Source of the DNA: CBDFKY01 sp965248995 | GTDB lineage: Bacteria; Pseudomonadota; Alphaproteobacteria; Rickettsiales; UBA998 | Assembly: GCA_965248995.1 (NCBI GenBank) | Contig: CBDFKY010000014.1 | Coordinates: 124,001 to 188,000, forward strand | Reading direction: 5' to 3' | Length of the DNA stretch: 64,000 nt | In this document: piece after piece, positions 17,685 to 26,681 of the stretch | How the letters are laid out: every line of letters starts with the position of its first letter | Position numbering within the stretch: position 1 is the stretch's first letter | Notes under the pieces: generated by a model | Told to the model about the DNA's origin: nothing | What the model saw: the letters and a program-made list of their open reading frames with translations, nothing else | The model's database searches: none | Translations under genes and position numbers: made by a program

Positions 17685-18501
17685 GGGACTGCTTTTTTCC
17701 CCGTTGATACAGCTGGATGATATGGGCGGCCGTTTCTTCGACGGAGCGCCGCGTGACATCGATGGAAGGCCAGCGATGTTTCACGAACAAGCGTTTGGAC
17801 GCCAGCACCTCATCCGTGATCGCCTGTTTATCGATATAGTTGGTTTCCCCCTGCTGGCCTATGCTGCTCAGCCGTGTTTCGCGGATCTGGAACAGCCGTT
17901 CCACATCGATGGTCAGGCCGACGATGAACGGGCGTGTCACGGAAAACAACGTTTCCGGCAACGGACAATCCTGAACATAAGGGACGTTCGCCACCTTCAA
18001 TCCCTTATTCGCCAGATACACGCATGTCGGCGATTTCGACGTGCGCGAAGGGCCGACCAGGATAATATCCGCCGCTTCGAGGTTCCACGTATTCTGCCCG
18101 TCATCATGCGCGAGCGCGAAGTTGATCGCTTCCACGCGCGAAAAATAGCTTTCATTCAGTTCATGCTGCCGTCCCGGCTGGGCGGCCGTCGGAATCCCGA
18201 TATAGGCCGAGAGCTGCGTAATGGCATTTCCCAGGATGGAAATACAGGGCAGTTGTTCCGCCTCACAGAATTCACGTACGGCGCTGCGCATCTCTCCTTT
18301 GACGAGTGTGTACAATACCGGGCCAGGGTGGATCCGGATGGCGGAGAAAGCGCGCTCCAGCTGCGGGAGAGAGCGCACCAGCGTATAATTTCTCTCAACC
18401 GCCTTGATAGACGAAAACTGCGCCAGTGAAGCCCGTGCCACGGCACTGACCGTTTCACCCGTCGAATCAGAGATCAGATGCACGTATATTTCATTCCGCA
18501 T
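17674..18501 (-). CDS. ppsR: PEP synthase / pyruvate phosphate dikinase regulatory protein
   Basis: A 275-residue DUF299-family bifunctional kinase/phosphotransferase. By family knowledge it inactivates and reactivates pyruvate phosphate dikinase or PEP synthase by ADP-dependent threonine phosphorylation. The N-terminus (YVHLISDSTGETVSAVARA) and the P-loop-like VGPSRTSKSPTCVYLA at about 151-166 are diagnostic, as is FIVGLTIDVERL. It begins 6 bases after parB and overlaps aroE. No PPDK or PpsA gene is in the window, so the target is unknown. Confidence 0.92.
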   Translation of the reverse strand: MRNEIYVHLISDSTGETVSAVARASLAQFSSIKAVERNYTLVRSLPQLERAFSAIRIHPGPVLYTLVKGEMRSAVREFCEAEQLPCISILGNAITQLSAYIGIPTAAQPGRQHELNESYFSRVEAINFALAHDDGQNTWNLEAADIILVGPSRTSKSPTCVYLANKGLKVANVPYVQDCPLPETLFSVTRPFIVGLTIDVERLFQIRETRLSSIGQQGETNYIDKQAITDEVLASKRLFVKHRWPSIDVTRRSVEETAAHIIQLYQRGKKQSHVG

Positions 18502-18507
18502 CCGAAA

Positions 18508-19464
18508 TTACGCCGCTCCGCCAATGCGTTTCAGGATGGAATCCAGTTGCGAAAGAGAATCGTAAAAAATTATAACGTTTCCTTTTTCATCCCGGTCATT
18601 GATAAGCACTTTCATTCCCAGATATTCCTGCAGGGTTTCTTCGATCGCCACGATGTCGGGGTCTTTATCATTTTCTTCCACCAGCAGATCCGAAGGCGGC
18701 GCTTTTTTTAATTTAGTGACGTTAGATGGTTCCGCAGAGGAAGTAGTACCGGCTGTAAGCGCAGGTATACCACCGGCCTTCGCTAGATTTTCCGTCTGCC
18801 GTACGTTCAAACCACGCCTGACGACCTCATAAATCAGCTCCTCAGGTCTTTCCGCCTGCATCAACGCGCGCGCATGCCCGGCAGAAATTTCTCCGCTGCC
18901 GAGCGCGTCCTTCACCGAAACAGGCAGCGTCAGTAAACGAAGACTATTAGCAACATGGCTCCTGCTTTTGCCCACGACCCGCGACAATTCTTCCTGAGTG
19001 TAACTGAACCCGTCCATCAGTTGCTGATAACCTTCGGCCTCTTCCAATGCGGTAAGATCCTGTCTCTGGACATTTTCGATCAGGGCTATTTCGAGCGCCT
19101 TTCTATCCTCAATGTTTTTAATAAGAACAGGAACCGTTTCCAAGCCCGCCATTTTAGAAGCTCGCCAGCGGCGTTCGCCGGCAATAATTTCATATTCCGC
19201 GCCATTTCGCTTTTCCGTAAGCTGCCGGACCAGTATGGGCTGCATCACTCCATGCGCACGAATGGAACTTGCCAACTCCTCTAAAGCAACATCATCAAAA
19301 AACTGACGAGGCTGATATTTTCCCGAAGTGATTTCTTTAAGTGAAAGGAACCGTACTGTATCCGCACTGTTTAAGTTATTTTCATGTGTTTCCTGACCGT
19401 ATTCCTCTCCCATCAGCGCGGATAATCCTTTACCCAATCCTTTTGAAACTGAAGATACTGCCAT
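18508..19464 (-). CDS. parB: Chromosome partitioning protein ParB
   Basis: A 318-residue CTP-dependent DNA clamp that loads at parS and spreads to organise the chromosome origin region. The N-terminus (GLGKGLSALMG) interacts with ParA. The ParB/Srx core contains YQPRQFF and AGERRWRASKMAGL, and the helix-turn-helix YTQEELSRVVGKSRSHVANSL binds parS. The C-terminal dimerisation domain ends near LKRIGGA. It starts one base after parA ends. Four perfect parS sites lie 1.3 to 3.7 kb upstream, within rsmG, mnmG and mnmE. Confidence 0.96.
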   Translation of the reverse strand: MAVSSVSKGLGKGLSALMGEEYGQETHENNLNSADTVRFLSLKEITSGKYQPRQFFDDVALEELASSIRAHGVMQPILVRQLTEKRNGAEYEIIAGERRWRASKMAGLETVPVLIKNIEDRKALEIALIENVQRQDLTALEEAEGYQQLMDGFSYTQEELSRVVGKSRSHVANSLRLLTLPVSVKDALGSGEISAGHARALMQAERPEELIYEVVRRGLNVRQTENLAKAGGIPALTAGTTSSAEPSNVTKLKKAPPSDLLVEENDKDPDIVAIEETLQEYLGMKVLINDRDEKGNVIIFYDSLSQLDSILKRIGGAA

Positions 19465-20262
19465 TTATGCCACCTTATGTTGAAGAGTATCGAGACGTTG
19501 CTGCTCGCGCCTGATCATCTCTTTGGCAAGCTGGATGTATGCCTGTGAGCCACTGCATGTCATATCGTATATGATGGCAGGTTTTCCATGCGAAGGAGCT
19601 TCTGATAACCTTACGTTCCGTGGGATAACGGTGGTGAAAACTTTTTCTTTTAAAAAACCCCTTACATCGGATTCAATATGTTCGGTCAGTTTGTTTCTTT
19701 TATCATACATGGTAAGCACCACGCCACAAATATCCATCGCAGGATTAAGCCGCTTTTGAATGAGCTGAATGGTTTTCAAGAGGTGGCTTAATCCCTCCAA
19801 AGCGTAAAATTCACATTGTAGCGGAATGAATACTGACTGGGAAGCCACCAGGGCGTTCATCGTCACCAAACCTAAAGAAGGCGGGCAGTCGATAAGTACG
19901 TAGTCATAATCAATAGCGGATTCGTCCAATGCGACCTTTAAACGACTTTCGCGAGCGGTTTCCTGTACCAACTCCAATTCCGCGGCGGACAGATCGATAT
20001 TGGATGGCACAATCGATAAATTAGGAATAATCGTAGGTAACACCGCTTCCGTTAAAATGGATTTACCGATCAGCACATGATAAGAAGAAACATTACGTTG
20101 CCTCTGTTCAATTCCCAGCCCCGTACTGGCATTTCCCTGCGGGTCAAGATCGATGATCAGGGTACGTTTGCCGATCGCCGCAAGCGCGGTGGCAAGATTA
20201 ACGGTCGTCGTTGTTTTACCGACGCCACCCTTTTGATTGACCACTGCAATAATTCTAGTCAT
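19465..20262 (-). CDS. parA: Chromosome partitioning ATPase ParA
   Basis: A 265-residue Soj/ParA-type Walker ATPase that drives segregation of ParB-parS complexes. The deviant Walker A is KGGVGKTTTTVNLA near the N-terminus, followed by DLDPQGNAS and the Walker B region DYVLIDCPPSLG. The ATG at 20262 (MTRIIAVVNQKGG), with GGAGAAG upstream, is the family start; the longer open frame would add 31 residues encoded within rsmG. It overlaps the end of rsmG by 8 bases and is followed immediately by parB. Confidence 0.96.
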   Translation of the reverse strand: MTRIIAVVNQKGGVGKTTTTVNLATALAAIGKRTLIIDLDPQGNASTGLGIEQRQRNVSSYHVLIGKSILTEAVLPTIIPNLSIVPSNIDLSAAELELVQETARESRLKVALDESAIDYDYVLIDCPPSLGLVTMNALVASQSVFIPLQCEFYALEGLSHLLKTIQLIQKRLNPAMDICGVVLTMYDKRNKLTEHIESDVRGFLKEKVFTTVIPRNVRLSEAPSHGKPAIIYDMTCSGSQAYIQLAKEMIRREQQRLDTLQHKVA

Positions 20263-20869
20263 GTATCTTCTCCATATCGGTAATTTCCACAATGGCACCA
20301 TTAGTATCCGTAAGGCTTGGATGGAGAGTATAATTGAGCTTCCAGGAGGTCGCAACGGTTATTTCTTCTCTCACCTGTTTTCCTTTTAAAAAAAGACATT
20401 TTCCTTCTTTTACGCGGTGATACGCCGCATATTTCAGTAAAAGCGGCAGCGAAGCGCAGGCACGTGATACGATCGTATAGACCCCAAGAGGTGAGCAGTT
20501 TTCAATCCGTTCGTGATGTATCGTCACGGAACCAGTTAAATTGCATTCGCGGACAGCCTCATGCAAAAAAATGCATTTGCGCTTGTCTGACTCAATAAGA
20601 TGAACCTCACTACATCCCATCATAGCGAGTACAATACCGGGTAATCCGGCCCCTGACCCTAAATCAGCGAGCGGCTTTACAGGGTCAATATAAGTATAAA
20701 GTTGGGCACAATCGGTAATATGTCTATCCCATAAATCTGGCAAAGTTGAGGGAGCGATAAGGTTAATTTTATTCGTCCACTCAATCAGCAAGTTTGTATA
20801 AAAATCCAGTTGTTGCAATGTTTCACGTGAAACATTTATATCTTTAGAAAGCTTATACGGTAATTGCAT
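20255..20869 (-). CDS. rsmG: 16S rRNA (guanine-N7) methyltransferase RsmG
   Basis: A 204-residue AdoMet-dependent enzyme that methylates 16S rRNA at the position equivalent to G527 (formerly GidB). The AdoMet motif LADLGSGAGLPGIVLAM is at about 68-84, followed by HLIESDKRKC with the acidic ribose-binding residue. A perfect parS site is built into codons for NVSRET at about residues 12-17. It overlaps mnmG upstream by 17 bases and parA downstream by 8. The sequence is AT-rich compared with genes outside this cluster. Confidence 0.94.
   Translation of the reverse strand: MQLPYKLSKDINVSRETLQQLDFYTNLLIEWTNKINLIAPSTLPDLWDRHITDCAQLYTYIDPVKPLADLGSGAGLPGIVLAMMGCSEVHLIESDKRKCIFLHEAVRECNLTGSVTIHHERIENCSPLGVYTIVSRACASLPLLLKYAAYHRVKEGKCLFLKGKQVREEITVATSWKLNYTLHPSLTDTNGAIVEITDMEKIHD
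20819..20834. promoter_or_regulatory. parS site 1 (in rsmG)
   Basis: Perfect 16-bp palindrome TGTTTCACGTGAAACA, the canonical chromosomal ParB binding site, lying inside the 5' coding part of rsmG. Confidence 0.93.
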
Positions 20870-22712
20870 ATTGGCTTTTTCTTATATAGGCTAAAAGTGC
20901 TATAATAGCTGCAGGAGTTATCCCTTGAATACGGGAAGCGTGACCTAGAGTTCCAGGCTTATGAAAGATAAGTTTTTCTTTTATTTCATTTGAAATTCCA
21001 GGAACCAGCTCGTAATTAATTTTATCGGGAATCGAAAGATTTTCATCTTTATCGAATTGCATAATTTCTTTTTCCTGACGCTGAATATGTCCGTAATAAT
21101 GCGCTTCTGTCTGGACCAGTTTAAGTATTGCCTCGTCAGCTTGATAGAGTTGCGGCCATACTTTCAGCAAATGTTCGTTAGAAATTTCAGGGTAAGACAT
21201 GAGTTCCAAAGCACTGCGTCTTTTTCCATCCTTATTAACGGTTATATCATGAACCGCCAACTCGTTAGGAGTGGCTAGACATGCTTTCAAAGCTTCAAAA
21301 TAAGAAAAATAGGCGGAAGAATGTTTCACGTGAAACAATTCCCTTTCACGTTTTACCAGTCCGGCCTCAATACCTTTAAGGGTTAACCTCAAATGAGCAT
21401 TATCCGGACGCAGGGTAAGTCTATATTCAGAGCGTGAGGTAAACATACGATAAGGTTCACTTGCTCCTTGTGTGATCAGATCATCAATCATCACGCCGAT
21501 AAGAGCTTCAGAGCGCTTTAAAACAAAAACAGGCTTTTCTAAAGCGCTTAATGCAGCATTTGCTCCAGCTATTATTCCTTGACCCGCCGCCTCTTCATAA
21601 CCGGTAGTTCCATTGATTTGACCTGCAAGAAAGAGCTTTTTTATTTTCTTTAGTTCTAAAGTATTTTTTAACTGACGCGGATCCACGTAATCATATTCAA
21701 TGGCATAGGCATATTGTCTAATTTTTGCTTCCTCCAAACCGTGAATTGAGGCAATAATACGTTCTTGTATCTCCTCCGGAAAAGAGGTGGACACGCCATT
21801 AGGATAAATAAGGTCACTGCTTAAACCTTCTGGTTCTAAAAAGATCTGATGCGTTTCTTTTTGCGAAAATCGAACTATCTTGTCTTCTATCGAAGGACAA
21901 TACCTAGGACCGGAACTCTTGATTTGCCCAGAGTACATAGGAGAAAGATGAATATTTTCCTGAATAATGGCTTTTGTATTTTTTGTCGTCCTGGTGATAT
22001 AACAAAGCACTTGGGGAACGGTAATTTTACTGGTCATATAAGAGAGAGGCTCGGGAACCTCGTCCCCCGGTTGCGGCTCGCAAACCTTCCAGTCAATGGT
22101 AGAAGCATCTAACCGTGGTGGTGTACCGGTCTTTAATCTTCCTATACTTATGTCAGCCGCTTTAAGACATTCAGAAATCCCCAATGATGATTTCTCACCC
22201 ATACGTCCGCCCGTTAGTTCCTTATGGCCCACATGAATGACGCCGTTTAAAAAGGTTCCGGTAGTCAGCACCACGGCTTTGGCGGTATATTCATTTATCT
22301 CTCCTTGAAGGTGACGAATATATTCTCGTTCAATCGTCAGACCAATAATCGTATCTTCGATAATGATAAGATTTTCCTGAGCGGAGAGCAGTTTTTGTAT
22401 GGCCTCGGCGTACAGAATCCGGTCTGCCTGGGCACGAGGTCCATAAACGGCAGGACCTTTACTTTTGTTTAGTACGCGATAATGAATACCGGAATGATCA
22501 ATGGCTTTTGCCATCAATCCGTCTAAGGCGTCTACCTCGCGAACCAGCGTACCTTTCCCCACACCACCTATGGCAGGATTACACGACATTACCCCGCAGT
22601 CAGATTTTTGTTTGGTAATAAGTGCGGTGATAGCGCCGCAGCGAGCTGAAGCAGCAGCCGCTTCAACCCCTGCATGCCCACCTCCAATAACGATAACATC
22701 AAATTCCAACAT
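20853..22712 (-). CDS. mnmG: tRNA uridine-5-carboxymethylaminomethyl modification enzyme MnmG
   Basis: A 619-residue FAD protein (GidA) that works with MnmE to place cmnm5 on the wobble uridine of certain tRNAs. The FAD-binding GGGHAGVEAA is at the N-terminus, with SCNPAIGGVGKGTLVREVDALDG and the signature GTFLNG further on; the C-terminal helical domain binds MnmE. The ATG at 22712 (MLEFDVIVIGG), with AAGAAG upstream, is preferred to an ATG seven codons earlier. A parS palindrome lies in frame as FHVKH. It is strongly AT-rich relative to the window. Confidence 0.95.
   Translation of the reverse strand: MLEFDVIVIGGGHAGVEAAAASARCGAITALITKQKSDCGVMSCNPAIGGVGKGTLVREVDALDGLMAKAIDHSGIHYRVLNKSKGPAVYGPRAQADRILYAEAIQKLLSAQENLIIIEDTIIGLTIEREYIRHLQGEINEYTAKAVVLTTGTFLNGVIHVGHKELTGGRMGEKSSLGISECLKAADISIGRLKTGTPPRLDASTIDWKVCEPQPGDEVPEPLSYMTSKITVPQVLCYITRTTKNTKAIIQENIHLSPMYSGQIKSSGPRYCPSIEDKIVRFSQKETHQIFLEPEGLSSDLIYPNGVSTSFPEEIQERIIASIHGLEEAKIRQYAYAIEYDYVDPRQLKNTLELKKIKKLFLAGQINGTTGYEEAAGQGIIAGANAALSALEKPVFVLKRSEALIGVMIDDLITQGASEPYRMFTSRSEYRLTLRPDNAHLRLTLKGIEAGLVKRERELFHVKHSSAYFSYFEALKACLATPNELAVHDITVNKDGKRRSALELMSYPEISNEHLLKVWPQLYQADEAILKLVQTEAHYYGHIQRQEKEIMQFDKDENLSIPDKINYELVPGISNEIKEKLIFHKPGTLGHASRIQGITPAAIIALLAYIRKSQYAITV
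21322..21337. promoter_or_regulatory. parS site 2 (in mnmG)
   Basis: Perfect TGTTTCACGTGAAACA inside mnmG, read in frame as FHVKH. Confidence 0.93.
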
Positions 22713-22751
22713 GCTAAACTTCTTAAAAAGCATGTAATAGCAGCTTTTGTA

Positions 22752-24077
22752 TTATTTGCCAATACAGAAGGTGGAGAAAAGCTCATCTAAAATTCGCTCA
22801 ACAGATATTTTTCCTAGTATAAAACCTGTTTCTCTACAGGCTTCCGCAAGATATTCTGATTTAATAACTAAATCTATTGTGCACTTTGCTTTTAAAAGCA
22901 TAAACAATGCCTCGCTCAAATGGGAAACATGACGTTGTCTAGTAATATAAACCTTTTCATAGGAAGTCGTATAATGCTTTTCCAGCAATGTTTTTATGAG
23001 TGATGAAATTCCTTCTCCAGTTTTGGCGGAGATCGAAATTGTTTCACGTGAAACAATTTCAGTATCATTTTTTCGAACGTCCGATTTATTGATGATGTAA
23101 ATTGTTTCACGTGAAACAATTTTTGAAAGCTGCGCATATTGATTGGTCAAGTCTGTTGTCCCATCCAACAATACAAGAGTTATATCCGCTTCCAGAGCTT
23201 TTTTCTCAGCGATATGCACACCTTGACGCTCTATTTCATCTATGCTGTCCCGGATACCAGCGGTATCATAGAAGCGATAAGGCAACCCATCAATATCTTT
23301 ATAAAGCTCTATCATATCCCGTGTTGTCCCGGGAATGGCGGAAGTAATTGCCACCTGTTTACCTGCCAAATAATTTAACAACGTAGATTTACCGGCATTG
23401 GGCACACCAATAATAGCCACCTGTACACCCTCTCGAATCTGACAACCAGTCTTGGCACTTGCCAGAAATTGTTCGATCAATGTAATGGAATCATCGATTT
23501 TTTGATTAATTTGCTCGTCCATATCTAAAGGCAGATCTTCGTCCGGAAAATCAATGAACACTTCTGCAAAAGCACGAGCTTCTATCAGCCTAGCTTCCAA
23601 CAAATAGTAATGGTGAGAAATTTCTCCTCGTAGTTGATGCATTGCCAAGGCTTTTTGTTGGGACGTTTCGGCATCAATGACATCCATTAACGCTTCTACC
23701 TGCACAAGATCCATCTTACCTTGTTCTAAAGCGCGCCGCGAAAATTCTCCGCTTTCCGCATAGCGAACGTCCTGGATAGAAAGAATGACGGACAGCAATT
23801 CCTGGATAACGACACGGCTGCCATGACAATGAATTTCTACTACATCCTCTCCTGTGAAACTGTGGGGACAGGGGAAAAAGATAATGATCGCCTGATCGAT
23901 TACCTGATGTGTATCTGGATGAAGCAATGTGGCATAATGGCAATATCGTGCCTTAAGCGGGGATGAGATGCCTAAATGACGAATTATGGAAAGGGCTTTA
24001 GGACCAGAGATACGCAGGATAGCAACTCCAGATTTTCCGGCGGGAGTTGCCTGGGCAATAATAGTGTCACTCATCAC
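22752..24077 (-). CDS. mnmE: tRNA modification GTPase MnmE
   Basis: A 441-residue GTPase (TrmE) partner of MnmG. The N-terminal tetrahydrofolate-binding domain (DTIIAQATPAGKSGVAILRISG) is followed by helices and the G domain: GVPNAGKSTLLN (G1), DTAGIRD (G3) and NKSD (G4). The protein ends with the family-typical CIGK. Two parS palindromes lie inside the G domain, each encoding VSRET, about 20 residues apart. It overlaps the end of yejF by 11 bases and is followed by mnmG after 39 bases. Confidence 0.95.
   Translation of the reverse strand: MMSDTIIAQATPAGKSGVAILRISGPKALSIIRHLGISSPLKARYCHYATLLHPDTHQVIDQAIIIFFPCPHSFTGEDVVEIHCHGSRVVIQELLSVILSIQDVRYAESGEFSRRALEQGKMDLVQVEALMDVIDAETSQQKALAMHQLRGEISHHYYLLEARLIEARAFAEVFIDFPDEDLPLDMDEQINQKIDDSITLIEQFLASAKTGCQIREGVQVAIIGVPNAGKSTLLNYLAGKQVAITSAIPGTTRDMIELYKDIDGLPYRFYDTAGIRDSIDEIERQGVHIAEKKALEADITLVLLDGTTDLTNQYAQLSKIVSRETIYIINKSDVRKNDTEIVSRETISISAKTGEGISSLIKTLLEKHYTTSYEKVYITRQRHVSHLSEALFMLLKAKCTIDLVIKSEYLAEACRETGFILGKISVERILDELFSTFCIGK
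23040..23055. promoter_or_regulatory. parS site 3 (in mnmE)
   Basis: Perfect TGTTTCACGTGAAACA inside the mnmE G-domain coding sequence, encoding VSRET. Confidence 0.93.
23103..23118. promoter_or_regulatory. parS site 4 (in mnmE)
   Basis: Perfect TGTTTCACGTGAAACA 63 bases from site 3 (six helical turns), again encoding VSRET. The flanks AATT...AATT extend the palindrome in both sites 3 and 4. Confidence 0.93.
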
Positions 24078-25659
24078 ATATTCCGGATGCCTGTATTAAT
24101 GTCTGGGTGTAGGCGTGTTGAGGAGTAGACAGCACCTCTTTAGTCCGTCCGTATTCGACCACCTTACCATTTTTCAACACCATCAGGTGGTGCGAGATAC
24201 TCTGGATCACATGAATGTCATGACTGATGAAAATGTAGCTCATTCGTCGCTCCGCTTGGAACTGTTTGAGCAAATGGATAATTTGTGTCTGAAGCGTAAT
24301 ATCAAGCGCAGAAGTGGGTTCATCGAATATGACGCAGGCCGGGTTTAGGATCATCGCTCTGGCGATATTGATTCGCTGGCGCTGGCCGCCGCTGAATTCG
24401 TGGGGATAGCGCGGCGCCACATCCGCTTCCAGTTCCACTTGCCGCAGAATGGTTTCCACCTGCCTTTTCTTTTCTTCCGCGGTGATAATCGGATGATGAA
24501 TCTCCAATCCCTCCATAATAATCTGGCCGATCGTCATGCGGGGATTAAGGCTGGAAAAAGGATCTTGAAATACGAATTGCAAATGGTGCCGCAGGGGGCG
24601 CATGGCGGTAGTGGAGAACCCGTTGATAGCCTGTCGTTGGAAAATAATATCGCCTTCACTCGGTATAAGCCTCGCCAAAGCTAGACCAAGCGTCGTTTTT
24701 CCGGAGCCGCTTTCCCCGACGATTCCCAGCGTTTCACCTGCTTTTACCGTCAGGTTCGTCTCAGGGATAATCTGTTTTTGCGGTGGACGGCGCAACTGAA
24801 AACCTGATGCGGCTTTATAACTTACCGTCAAACGGGAACAGGATAACGTGTCCGGCCTATCCTCAGTCGTTATGGATTCGGCGAAAGCGGCGTGGCGGGA
24901 AGCGAGCAATGTTTGCGTGTAAGGATGTCGGGGCGTTTTGAACAGCTGCTGCGTCGTTGCCATCTCCACCGCGCGGCCTTTTTGCATTACAACTACCTGA
25001 GAGGCGATGTCACGAACGATGTGCAGATCATGCGTGATCAGTAACAGACTCATTTCATATTTCAGTTGTAGTTCCTGAAGCAGGTCCATGATCTTACTTT
25101 GTGTCGTCACATCGAGAGCCGTGGTCGGTTCGTCGGCGATCAGCAGGGCAGGGCGGTTTATCACGGCCATCGCGATCATCAAGCGCTGGCGTTCGCCGCC
25201 GGAGAGTTGGTGAGGATAATGATGCAGCCGCTTCTGTAAGTGAGATAATCCCACTTCTTCCAGCGCGGTCATGATCCGGGAAGCCTGCTCTTTGCGTGAA
25301 AGGCGGGGCTGGTGCAATGTCAGCGCCTCCCGCAATTGCTTATTGATGTTATGGAGCGGATTCAGCGCCGTCATCGGTTCCTGAAAAATCATGCCGATGC
25401 GGTTGCCGCGAAGACGCTGCAACGCTTTTTCAGGAGCCTGAAGGAGATTTTTTTCTTCAAACAGGATTTCCCCTTCCGGATACCATAACGCCGGATTCAG
25501 TCTTAAAAGTGACAGGGCCGTGATGGATTTGCCCGAGCCACTTTCTCCGACCAAAGCCGTGGTTTTTCCTTTTTCGATGTCAAAGGAAAGCTGGTGGACC
25601 GTTGGCGTGTCGCTTCCATGGAACTGAATGGAGAGATTTCGTACCTGAAGTAATGTCAT
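24067..25659 (-). CDS. yejF: Peptide ABC transporter ATP-binding protein, duplicated (YejF-like)
   Basis: A 530-residue protein with two fused ABC ATPase domains, as in YejF, which powers import of peptides such as microcin C. Domain 1 has GESGSGKSITAL and LSGGERQRLMIA; domain 2 has GESGSGKTTLGL and FSGGQRQRINIA. Each has a Walker B (LLIADEPTTALD, VIFDEPTSALD). It overlaps yejE by 4 bases and mnmE by 11. The order on the minus strand is yejB-yejE-yejF. No YejA substrate-binding protein is encoded in the window. Confidence 0.93.
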   Translation of the reverse strand: MTLLQVRNLSIQFHGSDTPTVHQLSFDIEKGKTTALVGESGSGKSITALSLLRLNPALWYPEGEILFEEKNLLQAPEKALQRLRGNRIGMIFQEPMTALNPLHNINKQLREALTLHQPRLSRKEQASRIMTALEEVGLSHLQKRLHHYPHQLSGGERQRLMIAMAVINRPALLIADEPTTALDVTTQSKIMDLLQELQLKYEMSLLLITHDLHIVRDIASQVVVMQKGRAVEMATTQQLFKTPRHPYTQTLLASRHAAFAESITTEDRPDTLSCSRLTVSYKAASGFQLRRPPQKQIIPETNLTVKAGETLGIVGESGSGKTTLGLALARLIPSEGDIIFQRQAINGFSTTAMRPLRHHLQFVFQDPFSSLNPRMTIGQIIMEGLEIHHPIITAEEKKRQVETILRQVELEADVAPRYPHEFSGGQRQRINIARAMILNPACVIFDEPTSALDITLQTQIIHLLKQFQAERRMSYIFISHDIHVIQSISHHLMVLKNGKVVEYGRTKEVLSTPQHAYTQTLIQASGICDE

Positions 25660-26681
25660 GATTTGAAAATCTTATGCGGGTTCAAGGCGTCACGAAGCGC
25701 TTCTCCGATGAAGATCATCAGGGTGAGCAGGATCGCCAGCACCATGAACGCGGTAATGCCGAGCCAGGGAGCGGTCGGATTATCTTTCCCCTGTGCAAGC
25801 AGTTCTCCCAGAGACGGGGAACCGCTCGGCAGCCCGAAGCCCAGAAAATCCAGCGAGGTGAGGGTGGTGACGGCGCTGTTGAGGACAAAAGGCAAAAAGG
25901 TCAGGGCGGCGACGGTGGCGTTCGGCAACACATGCCGTCGCAGGATCGTCAGTTCCGGTACTCCCAGTGCCCGGGCGGCGCGGACGTAATCGAAATTGCG
26001 GGCGCGCAGGAATTCGGCGCGCACCACCGCTACGAGGTCCGTCCAGAAAAACAGCAGGAGCAAAAGCAGAAGCCACCAGAAAGTGGGGCGCACGATGCTC
26101 GATAAGATAATCAACAGGTAGAGCATCGGCAGGCCGGACCAGATTTCGATGAAACGCTGGGTAAGCAGATCGGTCAGTCCCCCGAAATATCCCTGCAGCG
26201 CCCCTGCGGTTATCCCGATGATGCTGCTGAAAGCCGTCAGCAATACCGCGAAGATGACCGAGAGGCGGAATCCGTAGATCAGCCGTGCCAACACGTCCCT
26301 GCCCTGATCGTCGACACCCAGCCAGTTTTCACCGGAAGGCGGGGCAGGGGCGCGGGCGATGTCATAATTGACGCTGCGGTAGGAATAGGGAATCGGAGGA
26401 TTGATCATCCAGCCATGCTGGGTGAGGTGCCGTATTATCCACGGATCCTGGTAGTTGGTTTCCGTTTCGAAATAGCCGTCGAACGTGGTTTCGGGGTAGG
26501 ATTTCAGGATGGGTATATAGAGGGTGCCTTTGTAGTAGACCAACATCGGTTTATCGTTGGCGATGAATTCCGCCGGCATGGTAAACAGGCAGAGTGCGAG
26601 GAAAATCCATAAGGAACGATAGCCGCGTTTGTTCGCTTTGAAAGTAGCGATCCGGCGGCGCGTCAAGGGGGAGAAATTCAT
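25656..26681 (-). CDS. yejE: Peptide ABC transporter permease (YejE-like)
   Basis: A 341-residue inner-membrane permease. One N-terminal membrane segment (SLWIFLALCLFTMPAEF) is followed by a periplasmic stretch with the YejE-like sequence YYKGTLYIPILKSYPETTFDG. Then come five membrane helices and the EAA loop (YVRAARALGVPELTILRRHVLPN) that contacts the ATPase. It overlaps both neighbours by 4 bases, consistent with one transporter operon. Confidence 0.92.
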   Translation of the reverse strand: MNFSPLTRRRIATFKANKRGYRSLWIFLALCLFTMPAEFIANDKPMLVYYKGTLYIPILKSYPETTFDGYFETETNYQDPWIIRHLTQHGWMINPPIPYSYRSVNYDIARAPAPPSGENWLGVDDQGRDVLARLIYGFRLSVIFAVLLTAFSSIIGITAGALQGYFGGLTDLLTQRFIEIWSGLPMLYLLIILSSIVRPTFWWLLLLLLLFFWTDLVAVVRAEFLRARNFDYVRAARALGVPELTILRRHVLPNATVAALTFLPFVLNSAVTTLTSLDFLGFGLPSGSPSLGELLAQGKDNPTAPWLGITAFMVLAILLTLMIFIGEALRDALNPHKIFKS

